Made by a program: the position numbers and the translations under genes
Assembly (NCBI GenBank): GCA_042854365.1
Contig: AP031437.1
Span: forward strand, 3,174,277-3,238,276
Direction: 5' to 3'
Length of the DNA stretch: 64,000 nt
Source: Anaeromassilibacillus sp001305115
Lineage (GTDB): Bacteria > Bacillota > Clostridia > Oscillospirales > Acutalibacteraceae
In this document: in pieces, positions 11,817-21,432 of the stretch
Layout: each line of letters begins with the position of its first letter
Numbering within the stretch: the stretch's first letter is position 1
The notes under the pieces: model-generated
Database searches by the model: none
What the model was told of the DNA's origin: nothing
What the model saw: only the letters and a program-made list of their open reading frames with translations

Positions 11817-12437
11817 CTATTTCCTCAGGGCACAAAGAACCATGATGGGAAGATACATGCTCAAGAGGGAAAGTCTCTGCCACAGTCCCTCGAACGCCAC
11901 AACAGTTCCTTGGTAATTTGGTTTATCCGCCATTACAAACAATGTAAAAAAGACAATCGCAAAGGCAAAACAGACGAGGGAGAAAATCCCCCATAGGACA
12001 TTCGAAATTTGAAACAGGTACATGCCAACGAACAAAGGGGCCAATGTTAAAAACAAAAAACCGATTGCCGCTCCATAGCCATGTATTTTTGCCGGCATCG
12101 TTTTGAGCTCTTTCGTTTCACCTACCGGGAAAAGGCCGGACAACATACATCCTCCTATGGCATAGACCGCCATAACAGAACAAAGCCAAGCGGCTATTCC
12201 GTTTGATGTGTATGCAATCGCAGGATACAACTGAAATGTACTGATGAAAACCACAAGGCCAAAAAGTACTAACCACCCATTGTAAAGGACATGTAAAGGC
12301 GCTTTTGAATTGCCTAAAACACTCATAACTTGCGTCAAATGGCGATACCCCTTATAAGATGGCGCCAGCAGAAAGGGGATTAGCAAATCCATCGCCAGAA
12401 GGAAGGGCAGGATGCCCAAGAGGTTACTCTTCACCAT
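11817..12437 (-). CDS. DUF998 family membrane protein
   Basis: The product has 206 residues with six predicted membrane helices, for example LLGILPFLLAMDLLIPFLLA, WLVLFGLVVFISTFQLYPAI and VLWGIFSLVCFAFAIVFFTL. The motif QVMSVLGNSKAP followed by NGWLVLFGL is typical of DUF998. Its function is unknown. The start codon overlaps the upstream AbrB-type gene by 14 bp, so the two are translationally linked; this AbrB-DUF998 pairing is common in Firmicutes. Confidence 0.85.
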   Translation of the reverse strand: MVKSNLLGILPFLLAMDLLIPFLLAPSYKGYRHLTQVMSVLGNSKAPLHVLYNGWLVLFGLVVFISTFQLYPAIAYTSNGIAAWLCSVMAVYAIGGCMLSGLFPVGETKELKTMPAKIHGYGAAIGFLFLTLAPLFVGMYLFQISNVLWGIFSLVCFAFAIVFFTLFVMADKPNYQGTVVAFEGLWQRLSLLSMYLPIMVLCALRK

Positions 12438-12663
12438 CGGCTCCTCCCTTAAAATGCCCCAAGCCTTTCAAGATTTTTACGGCAACCTCCTCCATAACAT
12501 CCGCTTTTACAACGGCTATTCCCTGCTTCTCATCGCCCAACACCAGCAGCGTATCCCCGGGATTTATGTTGAATATCTCCCGTGCCTCCTTCGGAATCAC
12601 GATTTGCCCGCGCTCTCCGACTTTCACTGTTCCAAATATGTGCTTTCCCTTCGGCATCGTCAT
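12424..12663 (-). CDS. AbrB/MazE/SpoVT-type DNA-binding regulator
   Basis: The 79-residue protein carries the swapped-hairpin AbrB fold at residues 10-52 (GTVKVGERGQIVIPKEAREI, then PGDTLLVLGD). The C-terminal part (VVKADVMEEVAVKILKGLGH) may help dimerisation. An ATG at 12672 touches the ribosome binding site AAAGGAG, so the second ATG at 12663, nine bases downstream of it, is preferred. It probably regulates its own operon with the DUF998 gene. A toxin-antitoxin role is unlikely because the partner is a membrane protein. Confidence 0.85.
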   Translation of the reverse strand: MTMPKGKHIFGTVKVGERGQIVIPKEAREIFNINPGDTLLVLGDEKQGIAVVKADVMEEVAVKILKGLGHFKGGADGEE

Positions 12664-12888
12664 TGTATGCATCTCCTTTAATTCATATTTTTCATATTTA
12701 CATGAAAAGTATATAGTATAACTACAAAAATGTCAATCTATCCGGATGAGCGTTACAGCAGCGTAGCTTTTCAGAGTGAACGATGAAGTTTTTGTGTTAC
12801 TTTCCGGCAGATGGTCATTCTGCCTAGTATATATCGGCACTCCATGGAAACAATCCTAACAATGGAAATTTCTGTGGGAGGCCACAAT

Positions 12889-13566
12889 ATGAAAAACAGT
12901 TTGAAATATCTTTGGCGTATCCTGGTGATTCTGCTGGTCAATGTGCTGATTATCGCATTGGTCGGCAATTATGGGGGCAGCGTGCAGACTCTCTCCAAGG
13001 TGGGTTCCACCGGTGAAGAGGTCCGGCAGATCCAGACCAAGCTCAAAGAATACGGCGTCTATTCCGGCGAGGTAGACGGTATCTATGGATCACAGACCAA
13101 AAAGGCCGTAATCGCCTTCCAAAAATACAACGGTCTTGCAGCGGATGGAATTGCTGGAGAGCAAACACTCCGCAAGATGGGGATTTCCTCCGGAGCTGGA
13201 CAAGGCGGATTCAGCAGCAGTGACGTCGATCTGCTGGCAAAAATTATCTCTGCGGAGAGCCGGGGGGAACCCTACCAAGGGCAGGTGGCCGTCGGCGCGG
13301 TTATTTTAAACCGTATAGAACACCCCTCCTTCCCCAACACATTGGCCGGTGTGATCTACCAGCCGGGAGCCTTTTCCTGTCTATACGATGGCGGTGTCAA
13401 CGCACCCGTGGCGGATTCGGCTTATCGGGCGGCACGCGATGCGATCAACGGCAACGACCCATCCGGCGGTGCTGTGTACTACTACAATCCCGCCAAATCG
13501 ACCAACAAATGGATCTTCTCCCGTCCGGTGATCACCGTGATCGGAAGCCATCGATTCTGTTCGTAG
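12889..13566 (+). CDS. sleB: Spore cortex-lytic enzyme SleB
   Basis: SleB is a lytic transglycosylase that degrades cortex peptidoglycan during spore germination. The 225-residue product has an N-terminal membrane or signal segment (YLWRILVILLVNVLIIALVG), a peptidoglycan-binding domain at about residues 40-100 (GSTGEEVRQIQTKLKEYGVY, GIYGSQTKKAVIAFQ) and a C-terminal hydrolase_2 domain from about residue 115 (LLAKIISAESRGEPYQGQVA, GAVILNRIEHPSFPNT). The glutamate of SAESRGEP is the expected catalytic residue. The start ATG at 12889 has GGGAGG nine bases upstream. No ypeB follows, unlike in Bacillus. Confidence 0.9.
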   Translation: MKNSLKYLWRILVILLVNVLIIALVGNYGGSVQTLSKVGSTGEEVRQIQTKLKEYGVYSGEVDGIYGSQTKKAVIAFQKYNGLAADGIAGEQTLRKMGISSGAGQGGFSSSDVDLLAKIISAESRGEPYQGQVAVGAVILNRIEHPSFPNTLAGVIYQPGAFSCLYDGGVNAPVADSAYRAARDAINGNDPSGGAVYYYNPAKSTNKWIFSRPVITVIGSHRFCS

Positions 13567-13587
13567 GCGATGCTCCAAGCTTAATGC

Positions 13588-13632
13588 AAAAAGGCGGCTG
13601 CGGTCTCATTAGAAACCACAGCCGCCTTTTCT
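13588..13632 (+). terminator. Terminator of sleB
   Basis: The arms AAAAGGCGGCTG and CAGCCGCCTTTT enclose a short loop and end in a T run. It lies about 20 bp beyond the sleB stop codon and could also serve the opposite strand. Confidence 0.85.
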
Positions 13633-13744
13633 ATATTATCTGTGTGTAAGGCTCAGAATCAAATGGCCGTTTGGTATTATAGAGCCATCTTCACACATTT
13701 TCGCCATTTCTCCAAAGATGAGCGGTACCTCCACTGTATGCAGA

Positions 13745-15232
13745 CTACTCCACCTTTTTAAAGGTGGCTTTTACTGTTACGTTGTTTTCAGGCATTTGAA
13801 AGGTAAAGGGACTGGTTGCGCCTTGGGCGATTATTTGGTTCTGGTCCTCCGTATTGACAATTAAAATATTATCCAGTTCATAGCCAGTCTTAGGCTTTGC
13901 CGTAACTTTTATCGTTTGTCCTGCTTTGGCCTTAGCTTTATTGATCGTAAGGCTTCCGTTTTCTAGCGGCGCTACCTTAATCCTGTAAGTCTCGCTCTCT
14001 GCTTTGTTACTGACAAAGGATATCTGTATTTTGACATCGCAATCCGGCATTACAAACGTTATAGGGCTAGCCGTACTTTCATATACCACTTGACCGTTCT
14101 CGTCCATTACCAAAATCTTCTCCAGCTCATAACCCGAAGAGGGGTTTGCCTCCACCTCTACCTCCTGTCCTGCTTTCGCCTTGGCTTTACTAACGATTAC
14201 ACTGCCAGAGCCAGTACGCTCCAAGTGGATCTGATGGGCTATCGCTTCGGTTGTATCCTTCGTGAAGGATATTTGAATTTCGACGTCAAAATCGGGCATT
14301 TCAAAGCAGAAGGGACTTGTCATACTCTTATATATGACCTGACCACTTTCGTCCGTCACCAAGATGCTTTCCAGTTTGGATCCAGCCTGGGGTTTTGCGG
14401 TAACTTCGATCTTTTGCCCTGCCTTTGCTTGGGTTTTATTGACGGTTATGCTCCCACTTCCAGAATGATTCGTATGAATGGTATGCAATTCGGTATTCTG
14501 GTCCGTCTGAAGTGCATTGACCAATAGGCTTCCATGGAAGTGCTTTCCTTGATATCGGTTATCCACATCTTCTGGAAGATAACCAGCAATTACATAGGTA
14601 ACTTCCATGCCTGCGCCCAAGCGAGTTTCTGGATGATACAAGCTGACTTCGTCCTCTGCTGTGTTCGGGTTTAAGTTGACCTGTTCTACCCGCTCCCAAC
14701 GGTCTCCATTCAGGCAATAGACATAAATCTTCAGTACGTCCTCCAATCGATTGGAACAGGGGACCTTGTTGTCTTTATTCCAATTGACTGTCTTATGATC
14801 GTTGCTTAGGGAGATATCCTCTTCCCCAGGACAGTCCGGCGTCTCCTGGAGCGCCATACTCAGATGTAGATCTACCGGCAATGTACCATCGTTTTGGATA
14901 ACCACGGGCTTAAAATACGAAGGTATGGGCATGTAATCGTCTTCTGTCAGTCCCAATGAACCGTTTTCAACATTATTGACCCAATCTTCTGTTCCATTGT
15001 CCTGCAGCTCGTTATAGAAACGGTTATACTGCATGGGACGCAAATTTTTAAATTCCAGACTTGTAGCTTGCTTTTCCCCCGGCTTGACATGGATGTCCAG
15101 TACACCGGCGGTAAATCCCGCCTGTACTGCCTCCGTATCGGTAAACCAGGCCATCGTACCGCCTGCCAAAATACCAAGTACCAGAAGTATGGAAATCGCC
15201 GAAAGGACCACTCTGGTTTTTTTCGTCTTCAT
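13745..15232 (-). CDS. TasA/CalY-like surface protein with three bacterial repeat domains
   Basis: The start ATG at 15232 follows AGGAGGAAAACG; an upstream in-frame ATG at 15343 is not needed. The 495-residue product begins with a SipW-type signal region (KTRVVLSAISILLVLGILAG, then GTMAWFTDTEAVQAGFTAGV), the hallmark of TasA/camelysin-like proteins exported and processed by a SipW peptidase. A TasA-like beta domain covers about residues 40-250. Three homologous units of about 75-80 residues follow (255-335, 335-410, 410-492), each with GSGSITVNKTQAKAGQKIEV-type and SPFTFQMPENNVTVKATF-type segments, as in bacterial InlB-like repeat domains. It probably sits on the cell surface or in a biofilm matrix. 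No sipW gene is nearby. Confidence 0.8.
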   Translation of the reverse strand: MKTKKTRVVLSAISILLVLGILAGGTMAWFTDTEAVQAGFTAGVLDIHVKPGEKQATSLEFKNLRPMQYNRFYNELQDNGTEDWVNNVENGSLGLTEDDYMPIPSYFKPVVIQNDGTLPVDLHLSMALQETPDCPGEEDISLSNDHKTVNWNKDNKVPCSNRLEDVLKIYVYCLNGDRWERVEQVNLNPNTAEDEVSLYHPETRLGAGMEVTYVIAGYLPEDVDNRYQGKHFHGSLLVNALQTDQNTELHTIHTNHSGSGSITVNKTQAKAGQKIEVTAKPQAGSKLESILVTDESGQVIYKSMTSPFCFEMPDFDVEIQISFTKDTTEAIAHQIHLERTGSGSVIVSKAKAKAGQEVEVEANPSSGYELEKILVMDENGQVVYESTASPITFVMPDCDVKIQISFVSNKAESETYRIKVAPLENGSLTINKAKAKAGQTIKVTAKPKTGYELDNILIVNTEDQNQIIAQGATSPFTFQMPENNVTVKATFKKVE

Positions 15233-15636
15233 CGTTTTCCTCCTATTCCGTTTCCAACTCTCAACGATCGGCCCTGCACATCCTGTGAGGGAGATGGCAA
15301 ATAATCCCTCATTTCTATGTCCATTATAACACTTTCTTTCCAAATGTTACATTCACTTTTGCTCCAAGATCTCTTGTCCTTCCATTCTATTGTTTAGTAT
15401 ATTGATACAAGTGAACCGGTCTTTTTGTATTATTTATAAATCAATATGTGCAAAATAAATTAATAACCATATTACCGAAAATTTAAAACTCCACAAACGT
15501 ATACGATAGGGATTTGTGGATAGCTGTCCGTTCATGTCTCCTATTACAAAACAAATAAGCTAAAGGGCGCGGCGATAGGGATGTCCGCCTCATTTGCTGG
15601 CGGTCGTCAATTGACGCGTCTCTACCACAAATAAGC

Positions 15637-15685
15637 AAAGGTAGGACCGAATCGGGCTTTTGAATCCGATTCGGTCCTACCTTTT
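15637..15685. terminator. Long-stem bidirectional terminator of the marR-MATE operon
   Basis: The arms AAAGGTAGGACCGAATCGG and CCGATTCGGTCCTACCTTTT form an almost perfect stem of 19 bp with U-rich flanks on both strands. It lies 23 bp beyond the stop of the MATE gene. The rest of 15344-15636 is AT-rich without a gene. Confidence 0.85.
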
Positions 15686-15707
15686 GAGAAACGTGTATTC
15701 GCTTTAT

Positions 15708-17147
15708 TTAACACCCATGGGCAGGCTCCCCGGCAGCCCCTGCCGGCGCCCTTTGGCCCTTTGTCTCTGTAATCCAACGATTCAGACGCCGCATCTCAAA
15801 TACAACAAAAACCGCTACAACCACGCCGGAACCCAAGTCCGCGATCGGACCTGCATATAGAACACCATCCAGCCCCATAAAGACCGGCAGGATTACGATC
15901 AACGGCACCAGCAAAATGACCTGGCGCATCAAGGAAAGGATGGAGGCCTTTACCGGCTGTCCAGTCGCCTGGAAGTAGTTGGTCGATACCACCTGGAATC
16001 CCGCACAGAATACCGCCCCGAGGTAGATACGCATGCACTTGACTGCAAAATCCGTGAAATTGGCATCCGCAGAACCGAAGAGCTTGAGGATGATCTCCGG
16101 GAATAACATACAGGCGGCCCATCCCACAATGGACACAACAGTTGCAATGACCGCAGACAGCCGATACGTCTTTTTAATTCGCTCCGGTTGGCTCGCCCCG
16201 CGGTTAAATCCGAGAATGGGCTGAGCGCCGATGCCAATACCAATACAAACCGAAACCAAGATCATGCTCAGTTTCATCACAATCCCCATGGCGCTGAGCG
16301 CAATGTCCCCGCCCACAGCGCTTTGATCGCCATAGAGCACCAGGGTATTATTCATGACAATCTGCAACAGAGTGGAGGCAAGCTGTGTGATGCAGCTTGA
16401 CATTCCCAAGGCCACGGTCCGTGCGATGATGGCACCATCCGGACGCAATGCCTCTTTACGAAGCCGCATAGTCTTTCCCCGGCGAAGAAAATACCAGGTC
16501 AGCATAATTGCCGAAATGATCTGCGAAGTAATCGTCGCAATCGCAGCTCCGGTGACTCCCCAGTGGAACACAAAAATGTAAACCGGGTCGAGGATCGTAT
16601 TCAGTACAGCGCCAATCAACATCGAATACATGGAAAACTTCGGGCTGCCATCCGTACGGCACAGGTTCGACAGCCCCACACCCAACATATTAAATGGGGT
16701 GCCGAGCAGGATGATGGACGCATATTCTTTCGCATACGACATATTGTTGGGCGTCGCACCGAATACCTTTAAAATTGGCTCTAAGAAGATCAGGCCGATT
16801 GCGGCGCACACCACACCGATTACTACCAACAGGGCGAACACATTACCCAAGGTCCGCTCTGCTTCCTTCTCCTTTTTTTCTCCCAACTTAATAGCCGCGT
16901 AGGAACTGCCACCGGCACCCAGCAGGGTTGACACCGCCAAAACAATCGTAACGATCGGGAAAGCCACAGTCGTGGCGGCATTGCCCAAGTAGCCAACGCC
17001 CTGACCAATAAAAATCTGATCTACGATGTTGTACAGCGCATTCACCAACATGGAGATCACCGCAGGGAGTGCAAACTGCTTTAGGAGTTTTCCAACCGGC
17101 GCATACCCCAAGGGGTTCCCCAATTTTTGTTCGTTCACTTGTTCCAT
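15708..17147 (-). CDS. MATE family multidrug efflux transporter
   Basis: The gene encodes about 479 residues with the twelve-helix MATE fold. Visible family features are the N-terminal LLKQFALPAVISMLVNALYN and IVDQIFIGQGVG, the repeat-like second half starting near RTVALGMSSCITQL, and QPILGFNRGA. MATE pumps export cationic drugs in exchange for sodium or protons; the MepA-like branch is likely. ATG 17147 follows AAAGAGGG; a longer frame to 17273 overlaps marR extensively and is rejected. It overlaps the upstream MarR gene by 13 bp, so drug-responsive co-regulation is likely. The extreme C terminus (RAPAGAAGEPAHGC) is low-complexity. Confidence 0.9.
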   Translation of the reverse strand: MEQVNEQKLGNPLGYAPVGKLLKQFALPAVISMLVNALYNIVDQIFIGQGVGYLGNAATTVAFPIVTIVLAVSTLLGAGGSSYAAIKLGEKKEKEAERTLGNVFALLVVIGVVCAAIGLIFLEPILKVFGATPNNMSYAKEYASIILLGTPFNMLGVGLSNLCRTDGSPKFSMYSMLIGAVLNTILDPVYIFVFHWGVTGAAIATITSQIISAIMLTWYFLRRGKTMRLRKEALRPDGAIIARTVALGMSSCITQLASTLLQIVMNNTLVLYGDQSAVGGDIALSAMGIVMKLSMILVSVCIGIGIGAQPILGFNRGASQPERIKKTYRLSAVIATVVSIVGWAACMLFPEIILKLFGSADANFTDFAVKCMRIYLGAVFCAGFQVVSTNYFQATGQPVKASILSLMRQVILLVPLIVILPVFMGLDGVLYAGPIADLGSGVVVAVFVVFEMRRLNRWITETKGQRAPAGAAGEPAHGC

Positions 17148-17605
17148 TCGTTTTCCCTCTTTCCTTTCAAAAGCGAGATCCGCGCATAGGCATTTTCGGC
17201 CATCCGCTCCAAGAGCTGTTCCGCCAGTGCACACTCCTCCTCCGTCATTCCCTGCGTGAGGGCGTCCTGCCAAGAACGAGACGCTGCCCTTGTGGCTTTG
17301 AGAAGTGGGCCGGCCTTTTCCGTGACGAATAACTTACGCAATCTCCGGTCCTCCTGATCGGCTTCAACACGGATATACCCGGCCTCTTCCAACTTGTGCA
17401 CAGCACGGGCAGTTGTCCCCTTATCAAAGTATCCGTTCTGCGCCAATTCCAACAGGGTAATCCCGGGCGCCTGGGCGATGTTCACCAGAAAAAATTGTTG
17501 TCCACTTCCGATGGAAAACGGTGCCAGCTCGTTGTCATAGAAAATTTGTCCCATACGGTAGGCAACGGAGATATGTTTGCCGATTTGCCGCTGCTCTCTG
17601 TCCAT
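17135..17605 (-). CDS. MarR family transcriptional regulator
   Basis: The product has 156 residues with a winged helix-turn-helix: GITLLELAQNGYFDKGTTAR forms the helix-turn-helix and EAGYIRVEADQEDRRLRKLF the wing with the conserved D-x-R-x-x-R-like pattern. MarR dimers repress efflux genes and release DNA when they bind small molecules. It is the first gene of an operon with the MATE pump, and two TTG-N6-CAA palindromes in its promoter are good operator candidates. Confidence 0.9.
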   Translation of the reverse strand: MDREQRQIGKHISVAYRMGQIFYDNELAPFSIGSGQQFFLVNIAQAPGITLLELAQNGYFDKGTTARAVHKLEEAGYIRVEADQEDRRLRKLFVTEKAGPLLKATRAASRSWQDALTQGMTEEECALAEQLLERMAENAYARISLLKGKRENEWNK

Positions 17606-17633
17606 TGGTCCGTCCTCGCTTTTCCAAAATTCC

Positions 17634-17681
17634 TTGCATACGCAACAATTTTAGTATACTGCAACTTCCTTGCATATACAA
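17634..17681 (-). promoter_or_regulatory. marR-MATE promoter with two palindromic operators
   Basis: TTGCATACGCAA (17634-17645) and TTGCATATACAA (17670-17681) are near-perfect palindromes 36 bp apart. On the minus strand the first overlaps a -35 TTGTAT and the second falls just downstream of the -10 TATACT, 17 bases further on. This is the layout expected for MarR autorepression. Confidence 0.6.
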
Positions 17682-17859
17682 CAATCCAATACGACAAAAA
17701 AGCCTCTTTTCTACGCCGGTATTTTGTCTGCTATCCCATAGAAAAACTTCCAGCGTACAGTGGGAATTCGTGTTCCGGAGTATCCACAAAAAATTAGAGC
17801 AAAGGTCCACTCTTTCACATCCAGGCACAGGCCACACTCTTATATGGCCTACAACCCCA

Positions 17860-19150
17860 AAAGCAGTCGATTCGAACTCCCCCTTCCTTCTTTTACGAGC
17901 GCTCTTTACTCCCCCACCTCGAATAAACGCCCCATTCCCGGGCAAGGAACTACGCCGGCGCATGGTCTTACACTCCGCGGTATCTGAAAAACAACAATCT
18001 TCGAACCCTGGTATTCCGGGTGTATATCCGTTCATACTTACCCCGTCTTGGAAGGTGGACTTTCCCGGGCAAGAAACTATGACCGGCGCGTGGTCTTACC
18101 CCCCGCGATACCTGAAAAACAACAATCTTCGAACCCCGGGGTTCCGGGTATATATCCGTTCATACTTACCCCGTCTTGGAAGGTGGACTTTCCCGGGCAA
18201 GAAACTATGACTTGTGCATGGTCTTACACCCCGCTGTGCCTGAAAAGCAGTGATCTCCGAACCCCGGGGTTCCGGGTATATATCCGTTCATACTTACCCC
18301 GTCTTGAAAGGCAGACTTTCCCAGGCAAAAAGCCATAACCGGCGCATGGCCTTACACCCTGCTGTGCCTGAAAAACAGTGATCTCCGAACCCCGGTATTC
18401 CGGGTATATATCCGCTCATACTTGCCCCGTCTTGGAAAGCAGACTTTCCCGGGCAAGAAACTATAACCGGTGCATGGCCTTACACCCTGCTGTGCCTGAA
18501 AAACAACAATCTTCGAACCCTGGTATTCCGGGTGTATATCCGTTCATACTTGCTCCGTCTTGGAAAGCAGACTTTCCCGGGCAAGAAACTATGACCGGCG
18601 CACGAACTTACACCCCGCTGTGCCTGAAAAGCAGTGATCTCCGAACCCCGGGGTTCCGAGTGTACATCCATTGATACTTGTCCCATCTTGGAAGGCAGAA
18701 TTTCCCGGGCAAGAAACTATAACCGGTGCATGGACTTACACCCCGCTGTGCCTGAAAAGCAGTGATCTCCGGACCTTGGTATTCCGAGTGTACATCCATT
18801 GATACTTGTCCCATCTTGGAAGGCAGACTTTCCCAGGCAAAAAGCCATAACCGGCGTATGAACTTACACCCCGCTGTGCCTGAAAAACAACAATCCTCGA
18901 ACCCCGGTATTCCGGGTATATATCCGCTCATACTTGCTCCGTCTTGGAAGGCAGACTTTCCCGGGTAAAAAGCTATGACCGGCTCATGGCCTTACACCCT
19001 GCTGTGCCTGAAAAACAACAATCCTCGAACCCCGGGGTTCCGAGTGTACATCCATTGATACTTGTCCCATCTTGGAAGGCAGAATCTCCCGGGCAAGAAA
19101 CTATGACCGGTGCATGGTCTTACACCCCGCGATACCTGAAAAACATCTAT
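17860..19150. repeat. 128-bp tandem repeat array, about 10 copies
   Basis: CCTGAAAA(A/G)CA recurs at 17983, 18111, 18239, 18367, 18495, 18623, 18751, 18879, 19007 and 19135, exactly 128 bp apart. The unit contains TCTTCGAACCCCGGGGTTCC-like and ACTTTCCCGGGCAAGAAACT segments. Only the leftmost copy (from about 17860) is strongly degenerate. Since 128 is not a multiple of three, the short overlapping open frames on both strands are not genes. The array fills the space between the marR promoter and the terminator of the next leftward gene; 17700-17860 and 19150-19350 hold nothing recognisable. Confidence 0.95.
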
Positions 19151-19350
19151 TCCGGACAGGAAAGCGTGATCCGCTGTATTGGTTCCTATTCCGCACCATC
19201 GTTTCTTTCAACATAGCAGAACAGGAAATCTGGACCTTCTTTTTCCCTCTTCTATCCCGTATAAATCATTTTAAGATACTAAAAAGATAAAAAAATAATG
19301 GATAAGCTACTTCACCAGTAAATCCTCTCCCTATTCTGACTGTAGTAAGC

Positions 19351-19397
19351 CAAAAGAAGGCCCCACCACAGATCATCTGCGATGGAGCCTCTTTTTG
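19351..19397 (-). terminator. Terminator of the secreted protein gene at 19423
   Basis: On the minus strand AGAGGCTCCATCGCAGAT pairs with ATCTGTGGTGGGGCCTTCT and is followed by a T-rich run. It lies about 25 bp beyond the stop codon. Confidence 0.75.
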
Positions 19398-19422
19398 TAC
19401 AGGGGTACGTTTTTTAAGATTT

Positions 19423-19935
19423 TTATGCGATGTCTACCACAGAGATGCCGTATGTGAGTGTACCGGTATAATTGCCAGGCTTTACATTGAAGGCAATGAC
19501 CGGCTTCACAGTGTAAGTTTCTTTGCCATCGCCAGTAAAGGAAACAATCTCCTGGCCATTCATCTGATCCTTTTCGCCGGTCGTCTCAAGGGTTCGACCG
19601 TCCGGTGTGACAATCTGATAGCGCATGGTGCCACGAGTCTCCGGATCTTCCAGAACCATCTGGTTGCGATAATAGTCCGTGCCGGCGATCGTGACGGAAA
19701 TTTTCTGATCTTCGCCGAGGTCCTGTACATCCTCCGCAAGCACTTCCACATCCGTGCCTTCCTGTTCCATGGTCACATGAGCGGGAATCGTAATGGTATA
19801 GCTCGGGTCATTGCGCAGAGTAAACTGGAATTCCGTAGAAGCGCTGTCCTTTACAGTCTCTTCTGTGGCAAATGCAGTCGCCGTCGTTCCAACACAGATG
19901 GCCACCGCCAATAAAAAAGCAGCTGTTCTTTTCAT
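19423..19935 (-). CDS. Secreted protein of unknown function
   Basis: The gene encodes 170 residues. ATG 19935 has AGGAGG ten bases upstream; the extra 18 codons to 19989 lack a ribosome binding site. Residues 1-23 form a signal peptide (MKRTAAFLLAVAICVGTTAT, AFA). The mature protein is beta-rich and acidic, with SYTITIPAHVTMEQEGTDVE, ISVTIAGTDYY and a C terminus KPGNYTGTLTYGISVVD. This resembles the single beta-sandwich surface proteins of Firmicutes (WxL or pilin-like 'adhesin' domains), but no sorting signal is present. Function unknown. Confidence 0.7.
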   Translation of the reverse strand: MKRTAAFLLAVAICVGTTATAFATEETVKDSASTEFQFTLRNDPSYTITIPAHVTMEQEGTDVEVLAEDVQDLGEDQKISVTIAGTDYYRNQMVLEDPETRGTMRYQIVTPDGRTLETTGEKDQMNGQEIVSFTGDGKETYTVKPVIAFNVKPGNYTGTLTYGISVVDIA

Positions 19936-20672
19936 TCCTGAAATTCCTCCTAAAGGCCGCGCAGGGCGCGCTAGATTTGTCTTTATCATACCGAATCGGA
20001 CAGGCCCCGTGGTTCAGAAGGCTTTAATTTTCTGTAAAATCTATGTTATTCATTCTGTTCTGGGCTCATTCGCCCAGCCCACACAAGCACCTTCGTGTTT
20101 CTGTCCACTTGCGGGCTAGAAGAGATCGGTCTAAATCGACTTTACTCAAGCTGGACAAGCACTTTGTGTGTCCAGGCAGCCCCCTTTTTCATACAACCCC
20201 CTTTCAACCTATAGGCGCAAGGCCGGATGTCTCCATATCCTTTGGTAGACTTCTCCCTTTTGTTACAATATGATTCAACCCTCCTATTTAATAGTTCATG
20301 TTGTATTTTAGGCATTATAAACTCTTATGATCACACTTGAAACCCATACATTTTTATATTCTTTCTATCGAAACAAATCGATAGCTGATGAATATGCGTC
20401 CAAAATTCAATTGTTTTATTAGGGAAATCCTATGTAAGAGCGCATATTTGTGGAAATTCCGGAGTCTGATACAGGAATCCTTAACAGAAAGGGCCGAGGT
20501 TGGCCAGGCTTCCATAGGGTGGAAACCGCCTGTGTTTGGATTTCACGGAACAATCTTTTCAAATACCAAATGTAATCAGTCATGTCTGCCTAAAAATTTT
20601 TGAATTCCGAGAGTACGGAGGCAGCTGTCATGACACGTACTGTCATTTTTTCTACACAACTTTGCAAAATAC
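19936..20672. other. Intergenic region without a supported gene
   Basis: About 740 bp between the secreted protein gene and the next terminator. Short open frames exist on the plus strand (for example 20388-20603) but lack ribosome binding sites and recognisable content. No repeat was seen. Confidence 0.5.
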
Positions 20673-20723
20673 AAAAGGACGCCCCGTTTCCGGCCAATGT
20701 GCCGGTTGCTGGGCGTCCTTTTC
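20673..20723. terminator. Terminator of the VOC protein gene
   Basis: AAAAGGACGCCC and GGGCGTCCTTTT form the stem around an inner CCGG-containing loop. On the minus strand it lies about 100 bp beyond the VOC gene stop codon. Confidence 0.8.
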
Positions 20724-20820
20724 GAGTTCTTCTTGTTATGTGTTTGGGCGGCTTCTTTGTCAACCGAAAGTCCCCCGCTTTTTCTTCCATGGGAAGAGCG
20801 CTCTTAGACGATTACACAAA

Positions 20821-21225
20821 TCATTCCGGGAGTTTTGTGATCTCCACACGGTTCCCATCGGGGTCCAGGATACACGCCTCATAATACCCGTCGCCGGTCT
20901 GATGTGGCTCCAGCAGTACCTTCCGCCCTTCTTCATGAGCGCGCTTGGCCAGAGCATCCACCTCATCCTTTCCACCCACTGCAAATGCAATGTGGGTCAA
21001 GCCCAACGCTTCCTGCCCGGGTTTATACGCGCTCTCCGGGATAGTGGGCATCTCCATCAGCTCCAACCGGCTTCCATCTCCAAAGGTCAGGAAATACGAC
21101 TCGAAATTCGCATGAAACTCGGATTTACTTTGATATTTTGCCCCTGCTTTTCCATCAAAATAGGAACAATAAAAGTCCTTCATCCCTTCCAAGTTTCTTG
21201 TCCAGATGGCTACATGTTCCAACAT
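20821..21225 (-). CDS. VOC family protein (glyoxalase/dioxygenase fold)
   Basis: The 134-residue protein has two beta-alpha-beta-beta-beta modules. It starts MLEHVAIWTRNLEGMKDFYC, has SRLELMEMP in the middle, LTHIAFAVGGKDEVD at the start of module 2 and ILDPDGNRVEITKLPE at the end. The positions of His4, Glu in LELME, His in THIAFAV and Glu in RVEI match the metal-binding set of glyoxalase-I-like enzymes. It is a cytoplasmic metal-dependent enzyme, possibly methylglyoxal detoxification, but the VOC fold has many substrates. It is divergent from the AraC gene at 21433, which may regulate it. Confidence 0.85.
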   Translation of the reverse strand: MLEHVAIWTRNLEGMKDFYCSYFDGKAGAKYQSKSEFHANFESYFLTFGDGSRLELMEMPTIPESAYKPGQEALGLTHIAFAVGGKDEVDALAKRAHEEGRKVLLEPHQTGDGYYEACILDPDGNRVEITKLPE

Positions 21226-21432
21226 GGGGGTTCCTCCTTTACAATGTGCATCGATTTCAATGCTGGTTTAGGCGACTCTATAGCTGCGCCACCCAGCGTC
21301 AATTTGTAGGCCTCTTTCATTCTATGGGCTTTGCTCTATTGATAGTATAGCGCAAAAAGGCCCTTGTTTCTTTTCAAAAAGCGCCATATACTATAACAAA
21401 AACGACCGATCAGAAAGGAGGAAAACGATTCT

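Noticed and set aside
14090..14527. Plus-strand open frame opposite the TasA-like gene
   Set aside because: Antisense to a clear gene; no family features.
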